DNA from: Phoenix dactylifera
Taxonomy: Eukaryota > Streptophyta > Magnoliopsida > Arecales > Arecaceae
NCBI RefSeq assembly: GCF_009389715.1
Contig: NC_052395.1
Span: 23,795,482-23,859,481, forward strand
Direction of reading: 5' to 3'
Length of the DNA: 64,000 nucleotides
Every line of letters starts with the position of its first letter. Position 1 is the first letter of the stretch. The notes below the pieces were generated by a model. The model was not told where the DNA came from, made no database searches, and saw only the letters and a list, made by a program, of their open reading frames with translations. Position numbers and translations under genes: made by a program. Positions 22,514 through 39,054 of the stretch are shown here, piece by piece.

Positions 22514-23449
22514 CAGGGCCGGCTCGGGCCTTAGGCGACTTAGGCGGTCGCCTAAGGCCCCCGACCCACGGAAGGCCCCCATCCCACGGTCCCCACTGCA
22601 TAGTTTTTCTTTTTTTATTTAATCTGTAGCATTCTGCCTTTTCCATCCGTCTCCAATAGCTAGAGTCGTAGCTGGGCGCTGGCCTGGGCAGTGGGCCATC
22701 AGGAAGAAAGGGATTTGGTTGGCTTGATACACGCCTGAAGCCACTCTCATCTTTCATCCCTTCTCTTTTTTGGTTTTGGTCTTGGTTTTCCTTCCCTGAC
22801 ATTACTCCTGACCCAGCCGGGCCATCAGGAAGAAAGGGGGATTGGAAATGGACTTCTTGGAGGGTGGAGATTCTTTTAATTTTCTCCTGTCGGTTTCTTC
22901 TTCCCTCTTCCCTCTTGGGTGGTACAGAGAGAAAAGGAGGGAGGGGGTTCAATGGCTGCTGTGTGATGTTGCAGTCGCTGCTTGGGTACTCACTTGAAGG
23001 GGAGATGGTGGGATGGGACTTTTATTAATTAGATGGAGTAAATTTCCCATAATGCCCCTACTTTCTTTTATAGGAGGCCCCTTCCTGGACAAATTCTTTT
23101 TTTTACCTTGGCCATGAAGTGCCATGGGATGACCTTTTTCTACTCTGCTCTTGCTCGACGGGGTAAACAGTATTGTCAAGCATTATCTCAGTTATTTAAT
23201 CAGTTTCATGGCCCTTCTTTTAGGATAATTATTTTTCTGTGCTCCCATTGAAGAATTATATTAAATTAAAAAGGTTTTTTGTCTGTTTTTGTTAGATTCA
23301 TGCATCTTCGTTGAAATAGTGTACTTAATAGCTATCTATTTTTATATCATTTTTTAAGTATTTTATATTTATTAAAAAATTTATTATTAAAAAAAAAGCC
23401 TCATTTATTGGATTCGCCTTAGACTCCCAAATGTATTGGGCCGCCCCTG
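22514..23449. mobile_element. Non-autonomous hAT transposon
   Basis: The left end starts CAGGGCCGGCTCGGGCC and the right end, complemented, starts CAGGGGCGGCCCAATAC. An 8-bp duplication CACACACG flanks it, the hAT hallmark. At 936 bp it has no transposase; its open frames are not protein-like. Confidence 0.9.
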
Positions 23450-23459
23450 CACACACGCA

Positions 23460-25640
23460 CAACTTTATGTTCTTGAACCAAACTTATAAATTGTATCCTT
23501 GGTTGGGGCATTTTCGGTGCATCCTAAATTTCAAAATATCGAGTGGACTCTACCGCCGCGGTCTCTCTCTCTCCCACATCCCACCGTCGGTGGAGGAAGA
23601 GGAAAACCTACCGTGACTTCGAACGATTGAGCTCAACATTCTCCTTCCTTCGAACCCTTTAAAATCGAAGATCTCCGGTGTCCTACCCCCGATGGCGACG
23701 GTAGGCGAAACATCATCTCTCTGACCTCTTCTTGATCCAACCGTTGCTTCTTCTCTTATATTGTTCTTCTGCTTTTTCTCTTCACCTTCCCCTCTTTCCT
23801 GGATTTTTTATTTTCTTGAAATTTAGATTTATTGTTCTCCTTCTTCACACTGTTGACCTGGATTTCTTTATTTTATTTTATTTTATTTTACTTTTTCTGT
23901 TGGTAATCCAACCTCTTTGTATTTCTCCGATTTGGATTAGGCTTGTGAAACAATTGTCTTTTCTAGCCCCCTTTTAGTACGACATATTGTTGGTCTGAGG
24001 AACATGATAGATATGCTTCATCAGTCCTGATATCTTGCGTTGTCTTTGGCGTCAGACCTTCTTGAATTAAAGAAGTTGCATTTCTTTGATAATGGGAAGC
24101 TTTTCGTGAAATCTTAGCTTTGCCTGCGTTACGGGAAGAAGGAGCACGTCAACATCCAGACCTTTTTGAATTAAAGAAGTTGCATTTCTTTGATTATGGG
24201 AAGCGTTTCTTGAAATCTTAGCTTTGCCTGCGTTAAGGGGAGAAGGAGCATATCAACATCCAGACCTTTTTGAATTAAATAAGTTGCATGTCTTTGATAA
24301 TGGGAGGCGTTTCTTGAAATCTTAGCTTTGCCTGCGTTAATGGAAGAAGGAGCATCTCAACATCCAGACCTTTTTGAATTAGAGAAGTTGCATTTCTTTG
24401 ATTATGGGAAGCGTTTCTTGAAATCTTAGCTTTTCCTGCGTTAAGGGAAGAAGGGGCATCTCAACAGCCGGACCTTTTTGAATTAAAGAAGTTGCATTTC
24501 TTTGATTATAAAAAGCATCTCTTGAAATCTTAGCTTTGCCTGCGTTAAGGGAAGAAGGAGCATGTCAACAGCCAGGAGGAGATCCTGTTCTCAGAGACAG
24601 CGATGCTCAGAAGCAATGCAGTTGCGAAGAACATCTTTGCCACACGAAAATGCACTGCACCGCACGGTTATTCTTTACCAGGTACAATTTATTTCTTCAT
24701 CATGTTAGTGAAGCCAAAGATTCAAGATTTCATTTTCGTTGGCTCTCATTCATTGAAGACATGTTTCTTTTTTGCTTGTTAATTACATGACTGTTCTTTT
24801 CATGAATTGTTAAGTAGCAAGGAGATATGCCCAAAATATATCATGGGTAATGCTTAGTGTTGTTTGTTGCTTGGCCTCCTCTACAACCGGAATTCTATGT
24901 TCCAGAAATGCATATGTGTGTAATTGGAATCCAAAACATGGGTGGAGCATACTCTGGGCAGGAAATTTGCTGGGTTTGTAATTATTTTAAGGTGCCAACC
25001 GACCACCACTGTGCTCTCATGCATATATTCAAACTTACAAAAGGCTGGGGTTGCCCAGATGAGTTCTTTGTTGCCTTTGGTAGAAGGAATTTTGACAAAA
25101 TAGAAACACATAAACAATTACTGCTTATTAAGAAATCACAATTATTATCTTTCCCAGTTCCTGATCTAATCGTTTTGCTTGACTGCAGCCTCACTTGCGA
25201 ACATATTTGGGATCATCCAATTTTTGTAATAAAATTGTGATCATGTAGTACAGGTGGCGATCATCATACGTGATAAATTGCACCATTTCCATGTGGGATC
25301 CTGAGATGTGGTTTTTAGGCATGTTGAACATGCTAGAAGGCCGATACTGCCTCAACAGAGAGCAAGGCCATAGGCCCAGTCCAGGATTTCACCTAGGTTT
25401 TGTTGAAGGATTAGGAGGAGAGCAAAGGTTCGAGGTTACCTTGGAAGTTCTGTTGGTGGTCTAGCAGTTTATGCCTTAGCATCTGCAATAGAAAAGTTCT
25501 GCAATGGTCGCAAGGCCATAAACCGTGGTAATGACGGAAAAAAGCAAAAAGTAGTAGAAAGAACTTTCCAAGAAAGAAGCATCGGCAACATTGCCTTGGA
25601 ACCCAACGAGTCATGAATATTAGATTCTAAATGTTGCTAG
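23460..25640 (+). pseudogene. Unrecognised gene-like segment, copy I of a local duplication
   Basis: This stretch has a gene-like 5' look (CT-rich leader, 'cccgatggcgacg' near 23692 followed by a GT) and blocks at 24540-24690, 24800-24890 and 24925-25095 that are clearly related to 33800-33930, 34090-34180 and 36690-37270. A short exon-like block (24560-24690) ends at a possible donor 'accag|gta'. I do not recognise the protein, and the reading frame is not kept between the two copies. It could be the remains of a host gene captured in the CRK duplication unit. Confidence 0.4.
24055..24575 (+). repeat. Five tandem copies of a 104-bp unit
   Basis: Units start at 24055, 24159, 24263, 24367 and 24471, each beginning 'gaccttnttgaatta' and containing 'ttagctttgcctgcgtta'. 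The period of 104 is not a multiple of three, so it does not encode repeated peptides. The homologous place in copy II (about 33765-33830) has only one partial unit. Confidence 0.9.
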
Positions 25641-25680
25641 AACTGCAATTCTTTGCTTTTACTGATGATTTCAATATCTT

Positions 25681-25986
25681 ACAGGGTACAACCAATGATG
25701 TGACAGCCTTTCTAATCCTTGGAAGAAGAAGATAAAAGACTTAGCGACTCCGATATTTCAAGAGTGGGTCAAAAATTTAATACAGTGATGGTGATTAACA
25801 AGGGAGGGGAGGCACCCATTTTTGTTATTTGGACAGGGTACAACCAATGATGTGACAGCCTTTCTAATCCTTGGAAGAAGACAGATAAAAGACTTAGCGA
25901 CTCCGATATTGTAAGAGTGGGTCAAAAATTTAATTCAGTGATGGTGATTAACAGGGGAAGGGAGGCACCCATTTTTGTTATTTGGA
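25681..25986 (+). repeat. Two tandem copies of a 153-bp unit
   Basis: 'acagggtacaaccaatgatg' starts at 25681 and again at 25833; the copies are nearly identical through 'cacccatttttgttatttgg'. Confidence 0.9.
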
Positions 25987-25989
25987 AAA

Positions 25990-27317
25990 TTCAGGCAGTG
26001 CGACTACCAATATACTCATGACTAGAGCAGAAGACCTCTTAATTAGTATTGGAATAATAACATAAAAGGTTAGCCCTTATATTCACATTTGCTGAAACTT
26101 GATTACCAGTCTGAGGATGCACAGCCATTACAGTAATGTTGATGAAACAATATTTCTTCTTATTTACTTTAGGAAGAAGCTGGTGAATTCACGTCTACAT
26201 GTAGCCACTAGCTTTCGATTGCTGCAAATATGCATATTGGGTAATTGCACTTGTTTGAGGAGGTTGAGTGATGTAAACATAGACTAAGACTTGGTCATGG
26301 GAAATTTCTACTGAGGGTTACTTCCCTGCTTCATAAATTCCCCAGAAACTCGAATGGGTACTCACTTCCTATGTATTTCCTTCAATTTTTTTAAAATTCA
26401 TTTGCTTGTATCCATTTCTGCATCTACTCCCAGTTTTGGCAACTAAGGTTTAAAGCATGACATACCTAGAGACATGGTGTCAAAGGATGAGCTTCTCATA
26501 ATGGAATCATCGGAATACAGAACAAAATCATAAACTTGCAAAAATAATGTGCTTGCTTCCTGGTACACCTTACAGATTACTCCTTTGACTTCATAACTTG
26601 ATTGTTGACTAGGCCAATATGACTGAATTGCTTATGATGTTTATAAGTTTTTCCATTAGATTACAGTTTCTTAAATTTACTAACTTTTAAGATGTTTATT
26701 ATGTGGTAGTAAAATTTGTCTTGGTACCTTTATTTTTTGGTGCTAACAAGGTGACAAAATGCTATAAAATAATGAGGGATTGTTAGTTCTTCTAAAACAG
26801 AGTGATCAGAGTTTCTTCAAGTCCTCTTATCATGCCTAGTGATTAGTATAATAGTTCTATCAGGACAAACGACATTTTCCTCTGGTCTCTTTCCTCGGCT
26901 CTTAGGTTGCTGTAGTTCATACTTTTAATTGCCCAATTAAATTAGAGCAAAGATCATCTTTGCTTTTATGCACTTTCCTTCTCTTGTCTATTTGGATTTG
27001 CAATTGTGTATCCACTACCATTCTTTGGTAATTTTGCTTGAGATTAGGTTTATGTCCTCATTCTCTATACATCATTTTCTTGAACTTTGTTTAAATTCTG
27101 GAAGATAAGTAAACATGGAAATAAAGGAAATCAAGTAATAGATTGTCTTGTAAGAGAATGGGCAGACATAAGGCACACACATTGGATTTCCATTGTTTCT
27201 GAGGGTCTGATAAAAAATGCAGGTGTTACATCCATGATGAAAAATCTTTATAATTTTGAAGAAAGACCATAATTGTTCAAGATATTCATCAACCTTCTTC
27301 TGCTTACCTTCATACAT
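25990..27317. other. Intergenic region 3' of CRK copy A
   Basis: AT-rich sequence with no protein-like ORF or recognisable transposon; it presumably holds the polyadenylation region of the minus-strand CRK. Confidence 0.5.
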
Positions 27318-32503
<5,186 letters not shown>

Positions 32504-33241
32504 GGACTACGGTTACAGCGGCAACCCAGTGCTTCTGGCCACGACAGAGCAAATTAAAGGTGTTAGGTATGCCTGGCTGTGGAAACAGGGTGCGAGCTAG
32601 AGGGAACTGGGAGGCGACGCGTTCGGAGGAAGCTGGAAATGCCTTGGGAACGAGAGACGACTAAGAGCAGCAGCGGTCGACCTGGTCGTCGTTTTATTTT
32701 GCGATTTACCATGCCGACGAGGATGCCACTGTGAGGCAGCGTTCGCCCAATATGACCAGTTAGATTATGGCGAATTAGGGTTCAGTCCAGTGGCATGGCT
32801 ACATGGATTCGATCAATAAATAGGTGTTAAAGACCAGATGCAATTGCCTTGCCAAATTGCATTTGTATCTCGGCATTCATGATTTTTCCTACTCAAACCA
32901 GAAACAATCCACGAGGGTCCTGGAAGCTGGAATGCCCACCATAAGATCGGCAGGTGTTCTCATGTTTGTAAAATTTGCAATCTAAATCTTATGTTTGTCC
33001 CAGTCAAGTTCCATGCTAAATAAATAGCAAATACAAACACCCGCTCTTTTTTTTTTGGTACAATACGCGCAATCTTTGTGGAAGAAAATGAAAGGAGTAC
33101 TGGTTCTAGCAAAAATAAATGAAAGGAGTGGTTTGTTAGACCTGAGGAAAGGTTGTTGGTCAACATAGGTGGGCTTAAAAAACTATGTATGAACAACAGG
33201 ATTCCATTCAACTTGCGGAAAAGAGGGACAAAAGTACTCCC

Positions 33242-33357
33242 TGGACTCTGTAGAAAGCATCGTGTAGGTCGTTTAATATGGCACTATATCAGCTTATACA
33301 TGGACTCTGTAGAAAGCATCGTGTAGGTCGTTTAATATGGCACTATATCAGCTAGTA
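33242..33357. repeat. Tandem duplication, 59-bp unit
   Basis: 'tggactctgtagaaagcatc' starts at 33242 and 33301; the two copies are identical for more than 50 bases. It lies about 740 bp upstream of the CRK copy A start codon. Confidence 0.95.
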
Positions 33358-34181
33358 TAAGAATCTTAAAGTAGATGCCACAGGGGACCAGACGGGAACC
33401 AACATAGAAGGTTCCGTTAAATCTCCAGAGGACAAACTCACCTCGTCCCTCCGATCTCGTTGATCCAACTGCTTCTTGCTTCTTTTTTTTTTTTAAAGAA
33501 AAGAGAAAAAAAATCCCCTTTTTTCTTTCACTTTGTACCTGATCAATTTCTTAGGGTCCCGTGGGTGGTCGTACATTCTTGATCCCAATTTGTTTTAGGA
33601 TTCTCTTGCTTTGTTAAATAATTATCTTTTGTAGTAACACCTCTAAATTGATACATTGGTAGCCTGAAATCTGAATAACTTGATGTGCTTCATTCCGTCT
33701 TTGTTGCTGCCTCTTCGCGTTGCCATGGGCTGCAGCGGAATCGGACGCTCATGACAACGAGAAGCGCTTGTTGAAAGCTTGGGTGATTCAGATTGTTGCC
33801 TGGGTTAAGGGGAGACTGTGAATGTTAACAGCCAAGAAGAGATTTCATCTTTGGCTAAAGTGATGCACAGGAACATTGAAGCTGCAAAGAAAATTGTCAC
33901 GACATAGAGTTCCAATGCACCATGGTTATTATTTAACATCTAGGACTTATTTTTGTTTGTGTTAACAAACAAAAATTTAAGATTTCATGTTTATTAAATC
34001 TTATTGATTGAAGACGAGTTTCATGAGATAGATAACACTAAAGACCATGCACTTTGGATTTTCGCTGCCTAGTTAATTGAATGGTTCATTTTCTTAACCG
34101 TTAGGTAGCAAGGGGATATGCCAACATGTATTGTGGATAATACTTAATGTTGCATTTTGCTAGATTCCCTCAGCACAATTA

Positions 34182-36615
34182 GGGAGCGTTTGGTAACCCT
34201 AACAAGATCACCACGATGATCTAAGATTTCCAGTGATACGAATGCTAGGTGATTTGATCTCTAAGTGATCTAAAATCAATATGTTTGGTTAGGCCATGGT
34301 CCAGTGATTAAAAATTTTCGGATATCCATGAGTAACTTGTTTGGTATTGGTGGCGGGAATCCAAGATCACCGACCATATAATACCGCAAATACCTCTGAT
34401 ATATCTTAGATGGATATTTTTATATATTTTTAATTCTCATGAATCAAAAATGTAAGTCAATATGCTAATTCCTTATAATAGCTTCATAATTTTGTCACAT
34501 ATTTTACTTTTAGTACCCTTATCGCAAGAAAATCAGACCATATTCTCGTTCTATCAACAATTACTCTTCATGACGGTCAAGTTTAAAAAATTAAATTATA
34601 GTTAAATTGTTACAATATCTAACATGTTCTATTATTCTATAAGACTACCATGACTCGGCTCATATGCCAAAGAATTTAGTTTTATGCTTGGGTCCCATTC
34701 AAAAAATTTGTAGTCGTTAAGAACTATTCAAGAGGAAGGAATTCAAGATCTTTTCAAGATAGAATGGAAGTTAGATGCTCATCTAGCTGGTCAGGTTTTA
34801 CATGAATAAAATGTCTATGTGAATAAATGTGAAAAAATTTGGTTATACTAGTTCTATTGGATATTATTTATATGTATAATATCTATGTAGCCAACATATG
34901 AATAAAATAGATAACACTAAGAATTGTAACACTCGAATCATTAAAAGCCATAAATTTCAAAACTCCACCCAAATCCACAAACATCTAAAGTATTCTTTTC
35001 ACTACAAACGCCATAATAAAAAACCATAAGATTTATACTAGGGCAAATTAAACATGAAGGTCAATGAAAGAAACCACCACCAACTATAGCTGTAAGGAGG
35101 TCTAACGGTAGCATCACACTGGATCAAAGTCAAATGAGGGTCTATATGCCACTGCCTCTAACTGCTTTAGCACATATCTTCTCTAAATGTTGAGATAGGG
35201 GTAAAAAAAAAGTTAAATTTTGGACTTATCATTTGGTATAGCCTTGCCAGCAATCAACATATCATCCTTGCTCAAATCTTTAATCTTCATGAATTTCCCA
35301 ACAGAGCCATTACGCCCTCTCATCACTCTTGGCCCCTTCTTCTCAAAAAAAGTTGGTAATCTCTCGTTTGAAGTTCTTCCCTACTTCCTTCAGCATGCAC
35401 TGTTATCTTTCAATCTTAGTGACCAAGTTATCAATGATAGTATCTATTATGGTTCCCTTTTTACTTCAGTAAGCCTTTTTTTTTTATTCTCTATCACTTA
35501 TTCACTATTTATTTATGTATTTTATTCTATTTTTTCTTTTTCTTTCCTTTCTTTTCCTTTTTTTTCTTTGCTTTTCTTTCTTTCCCTTTTATTTTCTTCT
35601 CTATTTCTTCGCCGTTTCTTCTCTTCGCCTTTCTCTAGAACCTTCTCTTCTCCCTTTCCCCACTTCTCCCGTTCCTTTCTTTCCCTCTTCATCTCCTTCA
35701 CTCTCTAACGCCCTCTCTCGCCCTCACACATTCTCTCTCGCTCCCCCAAGCCCTCTCCTCTCTCTTTATTCTCCCAACTTCTCCTTCTCTTTTCCTCTTT
35801 TCTCGTCTCTTTCCTTAATTCTCTCAGACTTGCTTCTCATCCTTTCTTCTTCTCAACCCTTCCGCTACCTTCTTATCTCCTCACATGAAGCCAAGAGGAG
35901 AGGGTCTCGCACGAGAGGGCCGGGCCACGGCCGGCGGCTCCCTCGGACATGGCTTGCGGCCGACGCCCGCAGCCGAGCCCTGCGGCTTGCGCCCGCGGCC
36001 AAGCCGAGGCCGGCGGCTCCTGCGACGTCCGCGGCTGCTCCCCGCGGCACGGCAACGGGCTGCACAGAGGTGTAGTCCACCACCCCCTTCTTCCCCTTTT
36101 TTCTTCTCTTCTTTATTCTTTTTAATTTATCTACCCTCCGAGTGGATCGGGAGGAGGAAGGGCAGGGAAATTGGAAACAAGTGGTCGGGAGGGCTTACCT
36201 CTTTCGGGGATGAACTACGACAGCCCTGCTCGACGCCTCCGCTCCGAGGCCTCGTTCCCGTTTCAAAGAATTCTCGGAGAAGAAGGAAGGGCACCCGGTG
36301 AAGGATGATGCACAAGTACCCAAATGACTCGCGGCGAAAAGAAAAAGGATTTTTTTTTCTTTTCTGGAGTCTCCTACAGCTATGCAAGGATAGTTTGGTC
36401 AGCATATTTTAATCTAAGATCACTGCGCTCCGGTGATGTTGGATACCCGTCCTCAAGGATGGGTTTTCGATCACTGGGACTGAATGAAAAAATGGAGGTG
36501 ATCCGATATCACCGCCATGTGGGATTACTAAGATGTAATCAAACACGGTGATTTTATCACTTTCATCCGGATCACCTTGATCCTGGGGTTATCACTCCAC
36601 ATACCAAACGCCCCC
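34182..36615. mobile_element. PIF/Harbinger-like non-autonomous element (2.4 kb)
   Basis: Terminal inverted repeats GGGAGCGTTTGGTA (left) and TACCAAACGCCCCC (right) are flanked by TTA on both sides (34179-34181 and 36616-36618), the Harbinger target duplication. No transposase motif is visible inside. The interior carries a long pyrimidine-rich tract (35470-35880) and a GC-rich island (35880-36300) whose composition is quite unlike the rest, possibly captured host sequence. Confidence 0.85.
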
Positions 36616-36790
36616 TTAGTATTCAGTGCTACATTTGGAACTTATGTGGCTAGGAGTTTGTGTGGGTGTGCAAGAGCCCTAACTGGGCTCAAAAAATATT
36701 TGAGACATGGATAACATAGGTGCTAGTCACAAAATTTGCTGGGTTAAATAGTAAATTTTAGGTGTTAGATAACCATGGCTATATATTTGT

Positions 36791-37155
36791 TAGGGATGGC
36801 AACATGTCGGGAATAGATCGGCTATGCCATTATCCGTACCTGCCCCGTACTTGCTCAGGGCGGGGCGGGGCAGGTAGAGTCAAGAAAAGGGGTGGGGTAA
36901 GTAAAATTAAATGAGGTAGGTTGGATGGGTTGAGTCAGACAAATCAATTTTTTTATTACATATGAATCAATTTATTTATTTATTTTTTGCCTTGAGGAAG
37001 AATTTGTGAAGATATATATATATCCAGATCGGGTTCGGAGTGGGGTTTTACCATTATCCATATCTGCCCGGATCTATTACGGGTTAGGTGAATTCTGCTC
37101 ATTCAAATTGGGTCGGGTCGGGTGTCTGATGGGGCGGAGTAAATTGCAAGCCCTA
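36791..37155. mobile_element. Small hAT-like MITE
   Basis: The left end TAGGGATGGCAAC pairs with the complement of the right end (TAGGGCTTGCAAT). The 8-bp flanks atatttgt and gtgtttgt match at six positions. The interior has the 'gggtcgggtcgggtg' runs common in plant hAT MITEs. Confidence 0.55.
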
Positions 37156-38856
37156 GTGTTTGTGCATTCCTACTAGGTTTAGACCTAAAACGTTTTTTTT
37201 TTTTCGGGGAGGGGGTGAGGGTAGGCAGATGAGCTCTTGGTTGCCTTAGGTCGAAGGAATTTTGAATGCCATGGATCAGCTCTTAATTGATTAAATCATA
37301 ACTATTATGTGAAAACAGAAAGATGTAAACAAAGTTCACAAGTATTTGGTGATCACATATAGCTAAAGACATGAAATCTCGTCACAAGTATTGAAAAGTA
37401 AAAGAACATGCTTGGTCACACTGACCAGTAATTTCACCCAATGCCTTATTGCCGATTGGCAGCGCAATTTTACCAAGTATTTTTGTGGCATTTAAATTTT
37501 TACTATAAATAATGTCCAAACATTGAGTCTCCCTTTAAAAGCTAGCTATCAAAGTAAAACTTTCATGAGTTGTCTTGTGGCTTATTGTTTTACAAAAAGT
37601 CAAAGAAGTTAAAACTTTATGCCGAATCACTGATGCTCCTTTCCTAGAATTTGAAAGACAAGCTTATATGATGAGATAATGTAACAAATTGCTGTCATGC
37701 AGAAATTAAATGAAATTATTTTCATAGCAAGTGGATATCTATTTGGCAGCTAGGCCATTTCAATAACTTCCTTCCGAAGTAGCATAATAATAATTCTAAG
37801 TTTCTGAGTAGCTTTCATGCCTTGCCCCCTGAAAAATAGCAAATATGTAATAATCATAACTTGAAAGATGCCCCTTCGAACTTATGATTTGAGATGTATA
37901 TAGGACTTTAGGAATAATGAAGGCCAATATCTGGTTAAAGTTTTTCTTCTGATGTAAATATCTAGTTAACATAGGGAAAGAAAAAGAATATATTGTACAA
38001 TTACTGTCTCGTCATATATAATAAGGTATTTTTGATTACTTGCTTACACATCAAACATATTAAACTATCTATATGTAATTTGTGAAGTCGGCATATACTT
38101 CCAAAATTACAAAAACAACCAGCCATCTAGATTTAAAAGGCAGGCTGATGGGAGTACAAGCATTTATTAGTACAGTTGTTTCTCCCCTATCGAGGGTTTA
38201 GTTCGGTAATTGACGCCTCATTTGAAGAGAATAGAGTCGATGTACTTGTAGACTGCTCATGCTTACCTCTAGATGGACCGGCATCTTCAACAATCCATAT
38301 GACTCGGTCATGGCATTTGCATAAAAAAATGCAGGCTGTGAGGGAGTTTGGAGTTTCATTTTGTACCTGTTGAGCATCAAAAAAAATGATAACATGTTTG
38401 GCCTGTCACTTGGATTTTCCTGTACGCATAACAGCCAATGTTGATGCATCTCAAGATTTCGTGGCTTGAATAATTTTCAGCCATACTTGGATCAACTAAT
38501 TTCAGTGCTGTCTCATTGGTCCAACATTGCCATGCTGGTAAAGGTCTGTTAGAAATATGGCGTAGCATCTCTAGACTTATATCATAGTAGAAATGTAATG
38601 GTGAATTTTGTAGTTACTTACGTAGCTTAGAAGATTCATACATTTCCAGGGTCATAGAAACTATTGTTCCTTCGTCCGCTGACGATTTCCAAAACTAATA
38701 CACCAAAACTAAAGACATCTGACTTAAGGGAAATACTCCCATGTATAGCATACTCTGGTGCATATATCCACTGCAAACCATTAACAATCAAATAATGTGA
38801 ATCATTAAGGCTTAAAGCACAGTGAAATTTAGGCTTCAAAACTTACTATGTTCCTA

Positions 38857-39054
<198 letters not shown>

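Larger units (their letters stand above)
33440..37330 (+). pseudogene. Unrecognised gene-like segment, copy II, split by a Harbinger element
   Basis: 33440-34181 and 36616-37330 are related to 23.6-25.1 kb: 'ttaaggggagac...gttaacagccaagaagag' (33804) matches 24550-24580, 'taagcaaggggatatgcc'-type text at 34105 matches 24812, and 'gatgagctcttggttgcctt' (37229) matches 25058. The 104-bp array of copy I is absent. It lies directly before CRK copy B, as copy I lies before CRK copy A. No conserved ORF. Confidence 0.45.

Noticed and set aside
22476..23179. Minus-strand ORFs of 158 and 76 codons
   Set aside because: Overlap both ends of a non-autonomous hAT element and a microsatellite; not transposase-like.
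24857..25240. A 127-codon plus-strand ORF as a host gene
   Set aside because: The homologous block in segment II does not keep the frame; likely a remnant.
35220..36301. Plus-strand ORFs of 162-186 codons rich in F/S/L, then A/R
   Set aside because: Low-complexity pyrimidine tract and GC island inside a Harbinger element; no domain visible.
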